Below are positions 60,976 through 64,000 of a stretch of DNA of 64,000 nt, piece by piece. Made by a program: the position numbers and the translations under genes. Numbering within the stretch: the first letter of the stretch is position 1; each line of letters begins with the position of its first letter. A model generated the notes under the pieces. That model was not told the origin of the DNA, made no database searches, and worked only from the letters and a program-made list of their open reading frames with translations. The stretch comes from Sphingobacteriaceae bacterium (GTDB taxonomy: Bacteria > Bacteroidota > Bacteroidia > B-17B0 > Aurantibacillaceae), in assembly GCA_016705695.1 (NCBI GenBank), contig JADJLA010000018.1, forward strand, positions 248,001-312,000, read 5' to 3'.

Positions 60976-62313
60976 TTAGTTATTCTTAAAAAAATCATCG
61001 TAGCTAACTTCTTTTGTGTTTAGTGAGCAAGTTGATTTTATTAATTCAAGCACTTTGCGAGTGTACATATTCTCGTAAATTTTTTGCGCTTCTTTTTCTT
61101 TACTTAATAAGCTTAATGCGATTTTACTTACTTCTTCATCGCTTGTTTGCTGCCCGTATTTTGCATATTCTGAACGGATATAGCCTTTTGCTTCTTCGGT
61201 AGCCTCTTGATTGCTAACAGTAATGCTATTGTCTTTAATGATCTTATTCTCTATCAATTTCCATTGCATCGATTTAGCGTATATAGGATATTCTTTTTCT
61301 AATTGCTCTTCGCTAATTGGCTTTTCGTTAACAGCCAATAACCAACGCTTTAAAAATGCATCCGGTAAACCAATTCCTAATTGATCTACTAATGTTTTTT
61401 CAATTTCAGCTTGTAAAAATTTATCAGCGTCAACCTGGAACATTAATCCTAATTCGTGTTTTACTTTATTTCGGAATTCTTCTTCGCTGTTTACAATACC
61501 TGGACCATAGATCTTATCAAATAATTCTTGATCTAATGCCGCATCGTCTAAACGCGCAATATTCTTTACAGTTAATTGTAAATTAGAATTAAATGTTTCT
61601 GCTGCGTCTTTATCAATTCCTAACGACACGCTTTTATCTAAACCTGTTTCGTAAAGATCGTTCACGTTCAAAACAATTTTATCTTCTTTTTTTGCACCGG
61701 TTAATTTTGCTTTTCCAGTTTCGTTCTTTAAACGATCTAGTCCTACGCTTGTGCTTTTGTAAACACCACCGGCTTTAATAGCGCCTGTTTCATCTAATTC
61801 GTTGATGTCAACAAACACCACATCTTTATCGCCTGCAACATCAGGGTTAATTGGTTTACCATAATTACGACGAACATCTTTAATGTATTTTTCTACCAAT
61901 TCATCATCGATCTTCACTGTTTTATAATTGAAACTTGTTTTGTTATCTAACTTCACATTGAACTGTGGCGCTAAACCAATTTCGTATGTAAATTCAAAAT
62001 CGGTTTGTTTCTCAAAGTCAATCGCTGAATCTTGTTTAGGCATCGGATTTCCTAAGATCTCGATCTTATTTTCTTCAATGAATTTATGAATAGATTCGTT
62101 CAATAATTTATTGATCTCATCCACCATTATTTGAGTACCATATTGTTTTTTGATCATTCCTTCAGGAACTTTACCAGGACGAAATCCCGGCACAGAAGCC
62201 TGTCTTTGAACTTTTTTAATTCCTTCTTTAATTTTCGATTCGTAATCGGCAGGACCAACTTTAATAGTTATTTCAGCGTTCAAACTGTCGATCTCTTTCT
62301 TGGTGATATTCAT
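60976..62313 (-). CDS. tig: Trigger factor
   Basis: Ribosome-bound chaperone for nascent chains, about 445 residues. The N-terminal ribosome-docking signature SVPGFRPGKVPEGMIKK is near residue 40; a divergent FKBP-like PPIase domain spans about 150-245; the C-terminal helical arms follow (EEEFRNKVKHELGLMFQ and later). Two adjacent ATGs (62316 and 62313) are possible; most homologues begin MNIT, which fits 62313. A TATTTTTG box lies about 20 bp upstream. Confidence 0.93.
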   Translation of the reverse strand: MNITKKEIDSLNAEITIKVGPADYESKIKEGIKKVQRQASVPGFRPGKVPEGMIKKQYGTQIMVDEINKLLNESIHKFIEENKIEILGNPMPKQDSAIDFEKQTDFEFTYEIGLAPQFNVKLDNKTSFNYKTVKIDDELVEKYIKDVRRNYGKPINPDVAGDKDVVFVDINELDETGAIKAGGVYKSTSVGLDRLKNETGKAKLTGAKKEDKIVLNVNDLYETGLDKSVSLGIDKDAAETFNSNLQLTVKNIARLDDAALDQELFDKIYGPGIVNSEEEFRNKVKHELGLMFQVDADKFLQAEIEKTLVDQLGIGLPDAFLKRWLLAVNEKPISEEQLEKEYPIYAKSMQWKLIENKIIKDNSITVSNQEATEEAKGYIRSEYAKYGQQTSDEEVSKIALSLLSKEKEAQKIYENMYTRKVLELIKSTCSLNTKEVSYDDFFKNN

Positions 62314-62335
62314 CATTTTGATTTTTATTGGGCAG

Positions 62336-62343
62336 CAAAAATA
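62336..62343 (-). promoter_or_regulatory. -7 promoter box TATTTTTG of tig
   Basis: Perfect TAnnTTTG on the minus strand, 19 bp before the ATG at 62316. Confidence 0.6.
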
Positions 62344-62379
62344 AGGATTTTTTTACAGACGCCCTCCCCAAAAAGCAAT

Positions 62380-62412
62380 AAAAAAGCCCTGAAACTTGCG
62401 GTCAGGACTTAA
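62380..62412 (-). terminator. Terminator of the minus-strand gene at 62595-63038
   Basis: Stem AAGTCCTGA/TCAGGGCTT (one mismatch) followed on the minus strand by six T. It is separated from that gene by the MITE-like element. Confidence 0.7.
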
Positions 62413-62428
62413 ATTCGTTAAAACACCC

Positions 62429-62593
62429 GGGGATGTGTCTGAAAAGTATCTATTCATGCTTTTCTGCGTCTTTTGTATTCCTGCTTCGTTGCTTTCCTTG
62501 ACCAGACTCCTTTGAGTATGGCCTTCAGAAAGCGCCTAGCATGAATACAAAATACTTGAAAATCAAAGAAAACCTACTTTTCAGATACACCCC
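62429..62593. mobile_element. MITE-like element with nested inverted repeats
   Basis: A 165-bp element with about 20-bp terminal inverted repeats: GGGGATGTGTCTGAAAAGTA at the left, and its counterpart at 62574-62593 with one mismatch and one indel. Two further perfect 10-bp inverted pairs lie inside (62451-62460 with 62538-62547; 62471-62480 with 62543-62552). There is no transposase ORF. It abuts the stop codon of the neighbouring gene. Confidence 0.65.
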
Positions 62594-62594
62594 A

Positions 62595-63038
62595 TTAATC
62601 GTCGGTTGGTTCGGGTGCAGAGATAGGTTTGGCACGTTTAGCTTTCATGCTTGAGGGCCAAAGAACATTAATGATCTCATTATGTACCGTAAGCATTGAT
62701 TTACTGATACCGCCCACAATATTTACATTTTCGTTGGATTTATTTTTCCAGGTACGTTTTATTTCTTCATAAGTACCATCACTTAAAAGGGTATAGCATT
62801 TGATCAATTTTCCTTTTAAAACTTCGGCTTTACCGCTATTACAAGTGGCTTTATTACCTAATCTGCTGCTGATGATCACATCGGTATAAATACCATCTTT
62901 GATCTCTTCTGCGCCGCGTTCTTCAAATTTAACGGCCCATTTGTTATAACAATTCAACTCAATTTTTTCTTCCTTTTGCGCCATTGCTATATTTAGCGAA
63001 AGGGCAAAGAATAAGGCGAACATCACTTTTGTTTTCAT
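62595..63038 (-). CDS. Small secreted protein, unknown function
   Basis: From ATG 63038 the 147-residue protein has a signal peptide (KTKVMFALFFALSLNIAMA) and a mature domain with three Cys (ELNCYNKW, KATCNSGKAEV, LIKCYTLLSDG) and a short charged C-terminal tail (SMKAKRAKPISAPEPTDD). An in-frame ATG at 63050 adds MSQR. No family is recognised. The MITE-like element lies between its stop codon and its terminator. Confidence 0.65.
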   Translation of the reverse strand: MKTKVMFALFFALSLNIAMAQKEEKIELNCYNKWAVKFEERGAEEIKDGIYTDVIISSRLGNKATCNSGKAEVLKGKLIKCYTLLSDGTYEEIKRTWKNKSNENVNIVGGISKSMLTVHNEIINVLWPSSMKAKRAKPISAPEPTDD

Positions 63039-63231
63039 ACGTTGAGACATAAACAGACTCTAAATATAGAAAAAAACTATTATACCGCATAAAAATGAAA
63101 CAAGAGGGTATTTACTATTAAAATAGTAAATAAACCCCTGCTTTTAGGCACATTAAGCTCAATTGCTATAATTTATGGCAACACTTTGCCATTTTCCGTA
63201 GTTACTTTGTTGTCTCAATATTTAATTTAAC

Positions 63232-64000
63232 ATGCTTATAAAAACATTTGGATACACGGTACAAGGCATCAGTGCCACGCAAGTAACGGTTGAGGTGAAC
63301 GTTACACAAGGAATAAATTTTTACCTGGTTGGTTTGGCCGATAGTGCTATTAAAGAAAGTCAACAGCGCATTAATGCTGCTTTGCGAAACACAGGATTTA
63401 AAATGCCCGGCAAACAAATTACCGTTAACATGGCGCCTGCTGATATTCGTAAAGAAGGATCGGCGTATGACCTCACCATTGCATTAGGAATATTATCGGC
63501 ATCCGAACAAATTATGGTTGAGCGAATGCAGGAGTATGTTATTATGGGAGAATTAGCGCTTGACGGAGATATAAGACCCTTACGCGGTGCACTGCCAATT
63601 GCAGTAAAAGCAAAACAAGACGGTTTTAAGGGAATTATTTTACCTGAGCAAAATGCCTTAGAAGCAGCAATGGTTGAAGGACTAGATGTATATGCAGCAA
63701 AAAACATAAGCGATGTGATAGCTTTTTTTGGTGGCAATGAAAGTGCGTTGAAAAAAATGGAAATGAACATCAACGATACGTTTTTAAGCGAATTAACAAA
63801 CACAGACTTTGATTTTGCCGATGTAAAAGGACAAGAAAGCATTAAACGCTCAATGGAAATTGCAGCTGCTGGTGGACATAATTTAATTTTGATCGGACCA
63901 CCCGGCGCAGGAAAAACAATGTTGAGCAAACGCTTGCCATCAATTTTGCCTCCACTTACATTGGACGAAGCGCTTGAATCAACCAAAATTCATAGTGTTG
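63232..64000 (+). CDS. comM: YifB/ComM-family Mg chelatase-like AAA+ ATPase, 3' partial
   Basis: The gene runs off the right edge; 256 residues are visible. It opens MLIKTFGYTVQGISATQVT and has the Lon-like N-terminal domain with FYLVGLADSAIKESQQRINA (in parts), ITVNMAPADIRKEGSAYDL and MGELALDGDIRPLRGALPI, then the start of the ATPase with Walker A LIGPPGAGKTMLSKRLPSIL near residue 224. ComM is a hexameric helicase that promotes branch migration during natural transformation, which fits the comF gene at 9.5-10.2 kb. Confidence 0.93.
   Translation, partial: MLIKTFGYTVQGISATQVTVEVNVTQGINFYLVGLADSAIKESQQRINAALRNTGFKMPGKQITVNMAPADIRKEGSAYDLTIALGILSASEQIMVERMQEYVIMGELALDGDIRPLRGALPIAVKAKQDGFKGIILPEQNALEAAMVEGLDVYAAKNISDVIAFFGGNESALKKMEMNINDTFLSELTNTDFDFADVKGQESIKRSMEIAAAGGHNLILIGPPGAGKTMLSKRLPSILPPLTLDEALESTKIHSV

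Noticed and set aside
63360..63986. Minus-strand 208-residue ORF at the right edge
   Set aside because: It lies entirely antisense to comM, whose frame carries clear family motifs.

Overview
The window looks like chromosomal DNA of an aerobic, free-living Bacteroidota bacterium. The lines of evidence are type IX secretion (T9SS) C-terminal sorting tails on two large secreted proteins, Bacteroidota-only small families (DUF5606, DUF5522), a short NuoG, an AT-rich sequence with almost no Shine-Dalgarno sites, and many perfect copies of the Bacteroidota -7 promoter box TAnnTTTG placed just before start codons. No rRNA, tRNA, CRISPR array, prophage or plasmid function was seen. Genus cannot be fixed from the sequence alone.

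Layout. 1-5.2 kb: tail of a T9SS-secreted FG-GAP protein, then minus-strand housekeeping genes (truB, metF, an Nfu-type Fe-S carrier, an Mrp/ApbC ATPase, two small envelope proteins). 5.5-8.7 kb: an ECF sigma factor, a single-pass protein joining an anti-sigma-like cytoplasmic region to a periplasmic trypsin-like protease, and a DUF4349 lipoprotein. 8.7-9.5 kb: a REP-associated transposase (RAYT) surrounded by six REP palindromes. 9.5-16 kb: comF, a coiled-coil membrane protein, gcvT-comB-outer membrane protein, convergent with murI and a porin-like gene; a DUF5522 mini-gene of 59 codons is divergent from the porin. 16-24 kb: hutU, an alpha/beta hydrolase coupled to a PAS-LuxR regulator and a SiaC-like protein, a degraded T9SS tail, and feoAB. 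24-35 kb: dxs (frameshifted here), a PD40-OmpA protein, phenylacetyl-CoA epoxidase genes paaA-paaB and paaC separated by an inverted cytochrome/beta-propeller lipoprotein gene, gmk, and pepP.

35-53 kb: a 1064-residue T9SS protein, then the complete 14-gene complex I operon nuoA-N, which runs on with tiny gaps into a Rossmann-fold protein and a group III truncated haemoglobin. nuoL and nuoM carry 1-2 base indels. 53-64 kb: OmpA lipoprotein, mscL, a structured and repeat-rich gap, an unknown 178-residue protein, a histidine kinase/response regulator pair, a lipoprotein, a 577-residue MORN-repeat protein, tig, a MITE-like element and the start of comM.

Together the genes describe respiration on aromatic and amino-acid carbon (paa, hutU, gcvT, complex I), ferrous iron uptake (feoAB) and Fe-S assembly (nfu, mrp) that would feed those enzymes. 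The most unusual content is non-coding or small: the RAYT/REP system with a distant REP doublet between mirror-image terminators, a nested MITE-like element inserted between a gene and its terminator, helically phased TTAAAC repeats, an in-frame palindrome inside truB, and widespread candidate leaderless promoters.
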